Of a stretch of DNA of 64,000 nt, positions 10,801-20,100 are shown one piece after another; the first letter of the stretch is position 1, and each line of letters opens with the position of its first letter. A program made the position numbers and the translations under genes. The notes below the pieces were generated by a model that worked only from the letters and a program-made list of their open reading frames with translations, was not told the origin of the DNA and did not search any database. The stretch covers positions 9,637,762 to 9,701,761 of the forward strand of contig CM039183.1 in assembly GCA_008360975.2 (NCBI GenBank). The letters run 5' to 3'. This stretch comes from Lichenostomus cassidix. Taxonomy: Eukaryota; Chordata; Aves; Passeriformes; Meliphagidae.

Positions 10801-13664
10801 AGTGTTCTCTCTTCAGGCATGCTTTGGCATGTGTGCTGCTCTGAAATCGCCCCTGGCAGTCCCTGTGTACTCACGGGTTGTCCTGCCTAAGAAGCAATAG
10901 AAAAAGACATTCTGACAAAGCAGTTTTAGTCTCGTGAAAGCTCTGCAGCCTTCACCAAAAAGCACCTCAAGGTTTTGGGTCTTTTGCTCAGCAGTTAATC
11001 AGTCTTAGTGTAACCACCTATTTTCAAAGAGCCTGAGAGCTCTGGAAGTGAGTGAATAGTAGTGTGTAAGGGGGCTTTAAACCCATCTATGTGGATGTTT
11101 GGGAAAGGGTTATTACTTTTCTTCTTACTTTGTAAGGAAAAGGACAGGATGAGCTGACTGGAAAAGAAGTGATACCCATGCAGTTCTGCCAAACTCAGTG
11201 CAGTTGTGTGGGACTGCAAAACTCAGGGTTCCTTGCAGCCAGAAAAGGAGGCAGAGCTACCAAGAAAATCTGATTATAGTCAAATGTTACATTCTACCAG
11301 AACAACCAGCTTTTACCTGGCCTTTCACAAAAGGTTTGCTGCCTCTCAGTGCCCAGCAGAACTGAAGAGACAGCTCACTTAATCTGATTTTTGTACATCT
11401 GTACCTTGACTAAGTCTGGCACTGTTTAGAATGTTCTGGGCATGCAAAGTGACTGAATGTCACTTGTCTTCCCTCTAACTGCTGTTCCCTGGCTGTTTTG
11501 GTGCTGCTGCAGCTGGTCTGCCTGACCTGAGTGTAACCTCTCTGATGAAAAGGCCTTGAATGGGAAATCATCTCAGAAATGAGTTAATTACATCATTTTA
11601 TTTCTCCTTCCTTCATTTGGCTGTACTCAGCTTTCAGAATAACTTTGATCATTTGAAGGCAGAATAATTCATCAATTCAGATGAGGCTTTGGAAACCTAA
11701 ATTGATAGATTGATGGTCAGGAATGCTTCAAACTGTAACGTCATGGTTTTTATATCATTGCTTTTAAGTCCTTTGAATCTGAATATTCCTAGACCCAAAA
11801 CCAAACTTCTGATCAGTTTTTTCTTAATCCCTTTCCAGATTGGTCGGTCAACGGAGAGTCCTATAGACTTCGTAGTAACAGACACAGTTCCTGGGAGTCA
11901 GAGTAATTCAGATACACAGTCAGTGCAGAGCACTATATCAAGGTTTGCCTGCAGAATCATATGTGAACGTAACCCTCCCTTTACAGCAAGAATATATGCT
12001 GCAGGATTTGACTCCTCAAAAAACATTTTTCTTGGGGTAAGGGAACATTTTCTTTTTTCCTTTAAAAGTTTAGTGCAGGCTTATTTTTTGAACTAATTCA
12101 TAGCTCCACTTCAGCCAAATTAAAAGTTCTCATTGATGTAATTTTTTTAGGAGAAAGCTGCAAAGTGGAAGACATCAGATGGGCAAATGGATGGACTAAC
12201 AACAAATGGAGTTCTTGTTATGCATCCTCGTAATGGATTCACTGAAGACTCAAAGCCAGGGGTGTGGAGAGAGATTTCTGTGTGTGGGAATGTGTTCAGC
12301 CTCCGTGAAACCAGATCAGCTCAACAGAGGGGAAAAATGGTGAGAGGAGTGACCAGTGTTTTATGCAACCTGTTCAAAATGGTGCAGTCATAGGGGGTAT
12401 AGTTTGGGCATAGAGCTGGAATCTTCTGGAATTCAATGTAGTTGCCACCTCTGCAGTTAGTTACACTGCCTTTTATATGTCTGTCTGTGTGCACAAAGGT
12501 GTCTTGCTCAACCTGAATAACTGACTGGGTTTATCCACAAACTAGTACTTAATTGCACATCTGGGCTGCTCTTCTAAATTGAGTTCCCAATCTACTCTGT
12601 ACTTCTGCAAACTGTCCTAGGCCTGTGCATGTTCTGAAAGTATTTTCCTGATTCTCCCTTGTGAGGTTATGCTTTTAAGTTTTTTCCACTTTTCCTTTTT
12701 TATAGAATAATGAAGAACAGTTATAATTTTGGATATTCATTTCCATATTGACATTCTGAGTTTCCCCTCTTTCTCTTGTTTCCAAAGCATTGGTGACATT
12801 TTCAGGAGATAATTACTTTTGGTGTGACTTGGAGTGTTTCTCCAAAAAGAAATGCTACACTGAACACTTTAAATAACATATTTAGCTAAGAGTTCTAACT
12901 GGAGGAGTGGAAAGCCACATCTAAAGGTGTGTTTTCAGAAAACAGTCTAAAATATGATGGAGGACTAAACCAGGCTTGCGCTACTCCTTACACATTTCAA
13001 GCCACACAGTCAGTAGTGCTATAGGGATGGAGTAGAGGGAAGTTCAGATGGGAGAGGAGCTTTCCTCACTTAATGTGACCTTAATGTCCATGTCAAGGTG
13101 GAGAACGAGACGAACCAGCTGCAGGACGGCTCCCTGATCGACCTGTGCGGGGCGACGCTGCTGTGGCGCACGGCCGAGGGGCTCTCGCGCACGCCCACCG
13201 TCAAGCACCTGGAGGCGCTGAGGCAGGAGATCAACGCGGCCCGGCCGCAGTGCCCCGTGGGCTTCAACACCCTGGCCTTCCCCAGCATGAAGAGAAAAGA
13301 TGTGGTAGACGAAAAGCAGCCGTGGGTGTACCTGAACTGCGGCCACGTGCACGGCTACCACAACTGGGGGAACAAAGAGGAGAGGGACGGCAAGGACCGC
13401 GAGTGCCCCATGTGCCGCTCCGTCGGCCCCTACGTGCCTCTGTGGCTCGGCTGTGAGGCGGGATTTTATGTGGATGCCGGGCCTCCCACTCACGCATTCA
13501 GCCCGTGTGGACACGTGTGCTCGGAAAAGACAACTGCATATTGGTCCCAAATTCCTCTTCCTCACGGTACTCACACTTTTCACGCAGCCTGTCCCTTCTG
13601 TGCGCATCAGCTGGCTGGTGAGCAGGGTTACATCAGGCTCATTTTCCAAGGGCCTCTCGACTAA
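7757..13664 (+). CDS. PELI1: Pellino-1 E3 ubiquitin-protein ligase (six coding exons, complete)
   Basis: Six exons (7757-7827, 8070-8199, 9764-9865, 11839-12036, 12151-12339, 13098-13664) join in frame to 418 codons plus TAA, the length I recall for human PELI1. All introns are GT-AG. Residues about 15-275 form the phosphothreonine-binding FHA domain with its Pellino wing; Ile-Gly-Arg at 102-104 and Thr-Thr-Asn-Gly at 184-187 are in place. The IRAK-target region S76/S78/T80/S82 and T288/S293 is kept. The C-terminal CHC2CHC2 RING-like domain shows C311-G-H313, C333-P-M-C336, C367-G-H369-V-C371 and C395-P-F-C398. The family polyubiquitinates IRAK1, RIPK1 and c-Rel in the cytosol, acting in TLR/IL-1R signalling and in restraint of T-cell activation. 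P-S-M-K-R-K-D-V-V at 292-300 separates it from PELI2 and PELI3 as I remember them. The last exon has unusually high GC3. Identity is secure. Confidence 0.97.
8070..8199 (+). CDS. PELI1: PELI1 coding exon 2 (residues 24-67)
   Basis: Starts after AG at 8068-8069 and ends at a GTGAGT donor (8200). It encodes the first strands of the FHA fold, including Y-N-G-S-L-P-N-G-D-R-G and the basic R-R-K-S-R segment, ending P-Q-A-A-K. Confidence 0.95.
9764..9865 (+). CDS. PELI1: PELI1 coding exon 3 (residues 68-101)
   Basis: 102 nt, phase 0 at both ends, donor GTATGT. It carries the phospho-acceptor cluster described for IRAK-mediated activation (S76, S78, T80, S82). Both intron boundaries fall between codons, so skipping would keep the frame but remove part of the FHA core. 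Confidence 0.95.
11839..12036 (+). CDS. PELI1: PELI1 coding exon 4 (residues 102-167)
   Basis: 198 nt, phase 0 at both ends. It begins with I-G-R-S-T-E-S-P, the FHA phosphopeptide-binding loop (Arg104), and continues through the Q-S-N-S-D-T-Q-S-V-Q-S linker into S-R-F-A-C-R-I-I-C-E-R. Donor GTAAGG at 12037. Confidence 0.95.
12151..12339 (+). CDS. PELI1: PELI1 coding exon 5 (residues 168-230)
   Basis: 189 nt, phase 0. Preceded by a T-rich tract and AG at 12149-12150. It contains the second FHA ligand loop T-T-N-G (184-187) and ends G-K-M before a GTGAGA donor. The intron to the last exon is 758 nt. Confidence 0.95.
13098..13664 (+). CDS. PELI1: PELI1 last coding exon (residues 231-418, RING-like domain)
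   Basis: 567 nt including TAA. It encodes all of the RING-like zinc-binding domain. From 13098 to about 13460 it is very GC- and CpG-rich (about 34 CpG by my hand count), whereas the rest of the exon and the flanking intron are ordinary. The acceptor has AG at 13096-13097 but almost no pyrimidine tract. Differences from human PELI1 as I recall it are few: Asn233 for Ile and Arg261 for His. A long open frame on the opposite strand (13044-13679) is a by-product of this composition. Confidence 0.96.
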   Translation: MENETNQLQDGSLIDLCGATLLWRTAEGLSRTPTVKHLEALRQEINAARPQCPVGFNTLAFPSMKRKDVVDEKQPWVYLNCGHVHGYHNWGNKEERDGKDRECPMCRSVGPYVPLWLGCEAGFYVDAGPPTHAFSPCGHVCSEKTTAYWSQIPLPHGTHTFHAACPFCAHQLAGEQGYIRLIFQGPLD

Positions 13665-13692
13665 CACAGGTGTTCCCAAGGACTGCAGGAAA

Positions 13693-13703
13693 CTGATAAG
13701 CTA
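13693..13703 (+). promoter_or_regulatory. PELI1: Predicted miR-21 target site in PELI1 3' UTR
   Basis: CTGATAAGCTA is perfectly complementary to nucleotides 1-11 of miR-21-5p, including the full 8-mer seed site ATAAGCTA. It begins 29 nt after the stop codon, outside the ribosome shadow of roughly 15 nt. PELI1 is a reported direct miR-21 target in mammals. Function here is inferred from the match and from that knowledge. Confidence 0.7.
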
Positions 13704-14470
13704 AGCGATTCTCATTTTTAAACCGTTTTTCGTATTTTCTGGGCTTTGCTGGTTTGCATTAAGATGAAGAATTTTTTTGGTTTTTTTGTTACAACGGCTA
13801 AATCCCTCTTTATCGAGAAAAGTCTGGAAATCAAAGGAATTGGGGGAGAAGGGGGAGACCTCCTGCTTTTTTTTTTTTAGTTCATAACTGCTTCTGAAGA
13901 GGTGAAGGAAGTATTGCAGAGTGAACTTCGATGCCTTCAGTTCAATGGTTTTGAATCAGATGCCCACAGTGTTTGAAAGCTGTTTCATTCTTTTTGTATA
14001 TGGAGGGTAAATAGTTCAAAGAACATTAGTTTACAGCTTGGATGAAAACATTGTAAAATATAACATGTATATTAACTCTTTTCTATTTATCTTTATTATT
14101 GAAAACATTTAGAATGTTTAGAGAGTAGCATGGTCATAGTGTGTTACATCCAGCAATTGGATGTGTAGAGTAGTTCTGGATGGAGAAGAACGTGGGATGG
14201 AAATGGTAGAAAAATCTTTTAATCTAAAATACTGAGTTCTTAGAATAGTTAAAATGCTTTTTAAACAAAGCTAATGCAAATTATGATGGCATAAAGTTGT
14301 GCTTTAACCATGTTGAAAGGTAGGTAAGAAGGATTTCTTAAAATGTCTTTTTGGTAGGACTGTACTTAAGATCTGGTTATGAGGAGAATATTTACCAGAC
14401 TCTTCGAATATGCAACTTAGTCTAGATTAAGGATTTTTTTCTCCCTTTGTGCTAAGACTTCTCTTTATTT

Positions 14471-14477
14471 AGCATTA
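14471..14477 (+). promoter_or_regulatory. PELI1: Predicted miR-155 seed match in PELI1 3' UTR
   Basis: AGCATTA pairs with miR-155-5p positions 2-8 (7mer-m8; the base after it is G, so it is not an 8-mer). PELI1 is a reported miR-155 target in mouse T follicular helper cells. A 7-mer can occur by chance in a UTR of this length, so confidence is moderate. Confidence 0.45.
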
Positions 14478-14529
14478 GTGACATTTGTGAGGGTTTTTCC
14501 AATGTTAAACATGAACAGACCTGAAAGAT

Positions 14530-14990
14530 GAGTCTTGTTCTATTCCTTGCTGTTTGGGGGGTGGGTGAGGGGGGAGGTGGCTGCACCTGGGCACGTGTGT
14601 GGGGAGCAGTCTGTGACTTGGCTGCAGTCCCAGCTTGAGAGGGGCTTGTTGGGGGATGCTCAGCCTACCCCCTGCTGACTGGTGGGGGGCTGCAGGCCTG
14701 GCCTTTACCCCTCTGCCAGCTGCAAATGTACATCTGGGCCACACGTGGAACAGAGGTGGAGCCTGGTAGCCAAGGGATGTGTGCCTGTGTCCCTGCATCC
14801 CTGGGCAGCTGGGCACAGCTGGCAGTTTGTTGGGAGAGCTGGGGCTGTGCTGGGCTCAGATCCTAGGGGCTGTGATTACTGGTCTCTGCTATCTCCTTCC
14901 TCCCTCTCCTTTTCCCTCTGTGTCCACCAGAAAGGACCAGTGCACTACATGCAGCTCTGCTGCCGACCCACTGTGCTTCATGGCAAACAC
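14530..14990. other. G/C-rich block inside the PELI1 3' UTR
   Basis: Long G runs (14556-14561, 14569-14574) and GC-rich text stand out against AT-rich UTR on both sides. There is no recognisable repeat family and no credible ORF. It may be a lineage-specific insertion or a locally GC-rich UTR segment. Confidence 0.4.
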
Positions 14991-16874
14991 ACAACCTGAC
15001 CTTTTTAGGATTGATTTGAGCTTTTTTGGCCAGCTTCATACTTTTTTTTCCAAAATGTGTACTGTATAATTGACAGTAACAAATTTCTGTACTTTATAGC
15101 AAAGCTTTCATTTTTCTTTTGAAGCTGTTCTAAAATTTTCTTTGTTTAAAGAGACCTATGTTGCTTAGATGTCATGAGTTACTTACTTTGACTGTCAATT
15201 ATTTCTTCATTTTTAAAAAGAAATTATATATATTGTTTGGTTCACTCAGGAAATGCATGTGTCAGGAAACCTGTACTATAAGTTCAGTTAGCTGTCATGT
15301 ACAAGTAACTGCTGTTACTCCCTTTCCATAGAAATATAACTGATTTTGACATTTTCCAGATTATATGCATTAAGTAATGAAACTTATGCAGCAAGAAATC
15401 CCTGTATTGTAGTTGTTCTAATCATCTTATTCGAACTATAGTATACTGTAGTTTTAATTTTTGTTTGCAAATTAATTTATTTAAACTACGTGAGTAAACA
15501 CTTTTCAAAAATAGAAATTCTGGGATTGTTTGTGGCTTTGTTTCCAAGAGAATGGGAAAGGTGGCTGGGGATGTCCCTTCTGTTGTCACCTCAGGTATCT
15601 CTCTGTTCTGCATGTGTGGATTAAGAGCACAGAGAAGCAGCTGTAAAGACTTCGCACATTTTCCCTGATCATGGCTATGAATGTCTCCTTTAAGATGTGT
15701 CCTCTCAATGTGTTTTGTATTTATCTCTGTGTTAAAGGTGAGATTGTTGTTTAAAAGACACAGTTGAATGCTTTCTTCCCTGACTAAGTTACAAATTCTG
15801 AAATGTAAGCAAAAACTGAACTAAATGTCTGGGTTCTCTTAAAATGACAAGAGTGTTTGATTCCATCTTCTACAAAGTGTAGTTTGACATTTCTCTGGTC
15901 CTGATTTTCTTGACTACAGGAACATGAAAAGCCAGAAAAGGACATGATGAAAGCTACAAAGCAGTATGAGTAACACAGAGCTGAACTGTGAGCACAGATG
16001 GAGCACAGGATGGTAGGAGGAATATGGAAAGTGGTGTTGGAGGCCCAGCTGGAGGCTGGTGTGAAGCCAGGGGTGCAGTTGGGTACATGCACATCTGACT
16101 GCAGAGGGGAAGAAGAGAGGGTCATACCCAACACGCAGCCCTTATTAAGACTCTACCCCATATAAGACTATGCATTATGCTTACACTGTATTTTTCTAGC
16201 CCACTCCTCACTCTCCAAACGCCCCAAAGAAAAGACATACCAGACACAGGTGTCTGAGCAGAACTGGCTGTGTCTCTGGGTTGTGTTAGGCTAAGGTCAC
16301 TCTTCAGTCTGCCTCACGCTCTGCCTGTTTTGTATACTTTCTTTGACTCAAGCTGGGCTTGTTAATCCCATTTTTAAAAGGGCAGAACATGGGCATTCAA
16401 ATGCTTGAGACAGGGAAATCCCCCTGTCAAAGGCAGCATAGCAACGGGTGAGTAGTTTGAGGAGCAAGTTCCATCACCAGCAGCAGCAGCTCTGACTGTG
16501 GTTCCCTGCTTGAGTTCCCCCAGGTTTCTGTTCTTGGATAAATGATTGCAACAGTCCTCTGTAAACAGTCCTCCAGTACTCAACCAGCTGACTGAAGTAC
16601 TCTGAACTTTAAGGCCAATCCTTTCAAACAAATTTTGGGGCTGCAAGAGGTGGCACTGTGCTGGCTTTGAGACAGTCACAGCTCCACTTGTGACAGCTTA
16701 GAGCAGCCCCAGGTGAGATCTGTGGCCTTTACCTGCTTTTAAAGCTTTGCTTGACTGGCAAGAGGCATTGGTGATTCAACCAACAGATGGAACAGGACTG
16801 TTCCCTGGGAGACCACTGTGGGTATAAGGAACTGATAAGGGAATGTATATGAAAATGACATTAAGTGTAGGTAC

Positions 16875-16916
16875 TTTTCTAGCCTTAAAGGTCAATTTTC
16901 TAGCCTTTAAGCTGTG
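16875..16916. repeat. 21-bp imperfect tandem duplication
   Basis: TTTTCTAGCC followed by a TTAA-containing tail occurs at 16875 and again at 16896, giving two imperfect copies with a 21-bp period. It is probably neutral slippage. Confidence 0.5.
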
Positions 16917-17006
16917 CAGAAGTGCCTCTAGAAGTGAGCAGCTGGTGTTCTGGTTTTTGTGTGGCTGCTCTGTTCTGTGCAGTGCTATGTGTAAAGCAGG
17001 TTACTT

Positions 17007-17083
17007 AATAAACTAATTTGCCTTTCAGCTGTAGGAACTTGCATGGATTTAACACTGGTGGAAGGCAGCAGCTGGCTAATAAA
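17007..17083 (+). terminator. PELI1: Candidate polyadenylation signals (two AATAAA)
   Basis: AATAAA at 17007-17012 and 17078-17083 are the first canonical signals downstream of the PELI1 stop. The second is followed at about 17088-17120 by a long T/G-rich stretch, the usual arrangement of a downstream element. This makes 17078 a good candidate 3' end for a long PELI1 transcript. Earlier ends with variant hexamers remain possible. Confidence 0.4.
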
Positions 17084-17119
17084 GCCCTTTTGGTTTTGGT
17101 TTTTTGGGTTGTTTTTTTT

Positions 17120-20100
17120 CCCCCAAAGCAGAAGTGGAGCAGCACAAGGTGCTGGCTGGCAGCAGGGCAGGAGCATAGACAGGGATGTTGCTGGGGCTTT
17201 CCCTGGGGAGAAGAGAGTGCTCTGGTTCCTTTGCTGACTCGGCCACTGGGTTGGAGCAGTTCTACAAGTGCCTGGTGTAGCCCTGAGCTGTGTGGTGCCG
17301 GCTGGGGATGAGGCCTTCCAGTCCCAGCTGTACTTGGCTTGTTGGACCTGCAGGAAAGTGCCTGGTCTCCCTCAAGGTATAACATGCAGTCACCCCAGGA
17401 GACTCCTGTGTTTGAAGGTGCTCTGCAAATCCCATAATGATCTGCCATGGCAAGTTTGATCTCATTCTGAAGTGACACTTACCAGGCTCGATTCTAAAAA
17501 TACATTTCCCATTTTGCAATATAAATCTACCCTGATAACTACAGCTACTTGCATGCTGTCTTTCAGCCTGGATTAGGCCTGGTTGCTATTGAATTAGACC
17601 AGATTTTGTGGTCCTCATCTTGGCTCATCCCTTTCTGTAGAAACACTGGTGGAGCTAGTCTATTTTTAATTGTAGCACTTGGCTTTAACATAAGGGCTGT
17701 GATCATCCTAGAAATGCAGTTTCTAAGGCTCTTTTGTGACTGTAGCAGATCACTTATACCCACACTGTTGTGCATCGTGTAAAGATGAGGGAAAGCATCT
17801 CTGCAGGAGCTGTGCTGGTTCCTGTGACTTGGGTCAGGGACTCCTTGGCAAGTATGGCTTCTGCAGGGTCAGCAGCAGTCCTGCCCCTTCCCAGGTGCTT
17901 CCAGGCAGCAGCAAGAGCTCAGGCCCCTGTTTTCTCCCGGAGAACAGCTCTACGTCACTGTGCTGTTGAGAGGCAGTATCCCATGGTAACGTGGCTGGTG
18001 ACACAAGCTGAGCCAGGGAAATACCGATGGGTGCTGCTGCAGCAGCAGGAGCAGCCAACTCCTTCAGCTTTGCTGGTTCTTGGTCTGGTCTGGTCCCATC
18101 TCTTGCCTGACAGCAAAAGGGGGGCAGAGTTTAAAAAGCAGAAAAAATGGGCTTTTATTCCCTCAAGCCTCAGGTGGCTCTGTGAGAGCAGCCATGCCAA
18201 GCCCAGCCTGGAGCAGCATTAGGGAATGGCATTAGCTGTAAGCCCCAGTGTCTGAATCTTTATATTCCTGACTTGGACCCCCCTGAGCTGCTGCTGCTCA
18301 TCCTCCTCCTGCCTTCCAGCCCTGGCAATTCAGCCAATTCTGCAGCCACAGTGAGCAGGTGTGTGCAGAAGTGGGTCCTGTTTGCCTTGCCTGGCATAAA
18401 CCCGTGTTGGGAGCAGGTTAGGAATCGCCTGGAGCTGCATTCCCCGAGGCTAAGCTCCAGGGAAGATGAGTAACCAGAGGCAAAGTGCCAGCTCTGGCAG
18501 TCAGGAGCTCCCTGCCCACTCAGTGCTGCTCTTGGGTTTGCTGCTGTTGTGCCCAGCTCTCTGTCCTTGTCCCACTGCCCCTCTTGCAGGAGGGGATGGA
18601 AACCAGCACCAGTGTCACCCTGTTTGCCTGGCCCTGCTGGCCAGGATGTGTTTGTGGCAGCAGCGAAGGCATCAGCAAATCCTGTGTTCTGCCAGCCCTG
18701 CTGGGGGCCCATCTCTCCAGTGCAGGGGGCTGAGATACCTCACCAGGGGTACAAATGACCTCAAGATCACCTCAAGAAGGACTTTCCTGCTGCCAAGGCA
18801 ACTCCTTTGTAATTTGGCAACATGTGCAATATTGTAATGTTTTTATTTTGAGTACTTTTGCTGATTTAGTGTCACTAAACAGCTCTGAGGCAGGAGTAAA
18901 TTATTAATCTGCTCTGACTTCCTTCCTCTACCTTGTCTATGTCTGTAGTACCAGTTCTGTGCTGAAATCACTACTGGAGATCTCCGGCTTTCCAGAAAAA
19001 CAATGAGGGTAGAGTTCTTTGGATTTAGAACTCATACCAGGATGGTCTGGTTTTCCTTTCTGTAGTGGAAATGTCTCCTGAAAAGGCTTCCCCTCTGCAG
19101 CCCTGGCACAGTGCACTCTGGATTCCTGAGGATTCTCCATGAGCACTGCACAGAGAGAGGAGGGATGACAGGATAGTTCACACTGTCAGATTTAAGTCCA
19201 GTTAAGTACAATTAAATCAGTGGGGAAAGCTTTATGATTATTTCCTTTACTACTAAGGTTAACTGTATGCTTATTTATATCATTGTCTTGACCCTTGTAT
19301 TTGTTTTTGCTTCAACACCCCCCCCAAAAAAATCAAATTCACTTTTCTCTGCAAGTGTTTTATCTGAAAGTTTCTTAGTCGTGTTTGCTGTGATTATGCC
19401 TTTCCTTGAGAGATTCTATTAAAATGTGTGACTTTTAATGCATTGAACCATGTTGGCTGGACCCAGGCCCTGCAAAATGTATTTGTGTTTTTGGTCATCT
19501 AGTTTTCAGCCCAGATAGAATTTCTCTTCAGTCTGTCCTGGAAAATGCTGGAAAACGAGCTGGTCAAGAATGAAGGAAGAGCAGTGGCTTTCATGGGCTC
19601 TTGGGAAACACCTCACCACGGTTGAGTCTTGTGTTAAGCCTGTCTCTGGGCTGAAAGGATCCACTGCTTTCCCTGGATCATGCTCAGATACCAAGCACCT
19701 CCTACTTCCCAGCTCTCTGTAAAATAACTTTTTAATATAACCACCTTACAAATGGGATCTACCTGTGTCATTCCCATTGGTTCACTACAGTTTATGAGCT
19801 GGATGAACATGAAGCCTTTAGTGCTTCCCTATCAACATCTCTCCAAAATAATATTTTTAGCTCATCCCAGAAGATTTGAAACAAAACAAATGCATGCAGC
19901 AATATTCTAAACTTGCCTGGATGCAAAGCTAAAAACTGCAGCTTGCTGTCATGTGCTGGATGAAAGGAATTGAGTCAACTCATCCTTTCCAAAAATCCCA
20001 TGCTTTTTTTTTTTTTTTTTTTCCCCTGTCGTGTGGGAGGAGGAGAGAATTAGTTATTCAGTGGAATGAGGACAATTAAAAGCAAATGCAGCTTCCAGCG

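Larger units (their letters stand above)
13665..17100 (+). other. PELI1: PELI1 3' UTR (3' end uncertain)
   Basis: Sequence after the stop is AT-rich and UTR-like to at least about 15600, interrupted by a G/C-rich block at about 14530-14990. No canonical AATAAA occurs on this strand until 17007 and 17078, so either a variant signal is used earlier or the UTR is about 3.4 kb long. It contains a miR-21 match at 13693-13703 and a miR-155 seed match at 14471-14477. The length is inferred, not shown. Confidence 0.5.

Noticed and set aside
13044..13679. 211-codon open frame on the - strand opposite the last PELI1 exon
   Set aside because: It is the antisense shadow of a GC-rich coding exon. High GC removes stop codons on the opposite strand, and the translation is rich in Arg, Ala, Pro and Val with no family resemblance.
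17005..17478. 157-codon - strand open frame downstream of PELI1
   Set aside because: Overlaps a GC-rich stretch with frames open on both strands; no recognisable domain.
20004..20022. Long T runs (also about 31026-31041 and 32840-32855) as tails of antisense retrocopies
   Set aside because: No gene-like sequence or target-site duplication seen beside them; simple low complexity is enough.
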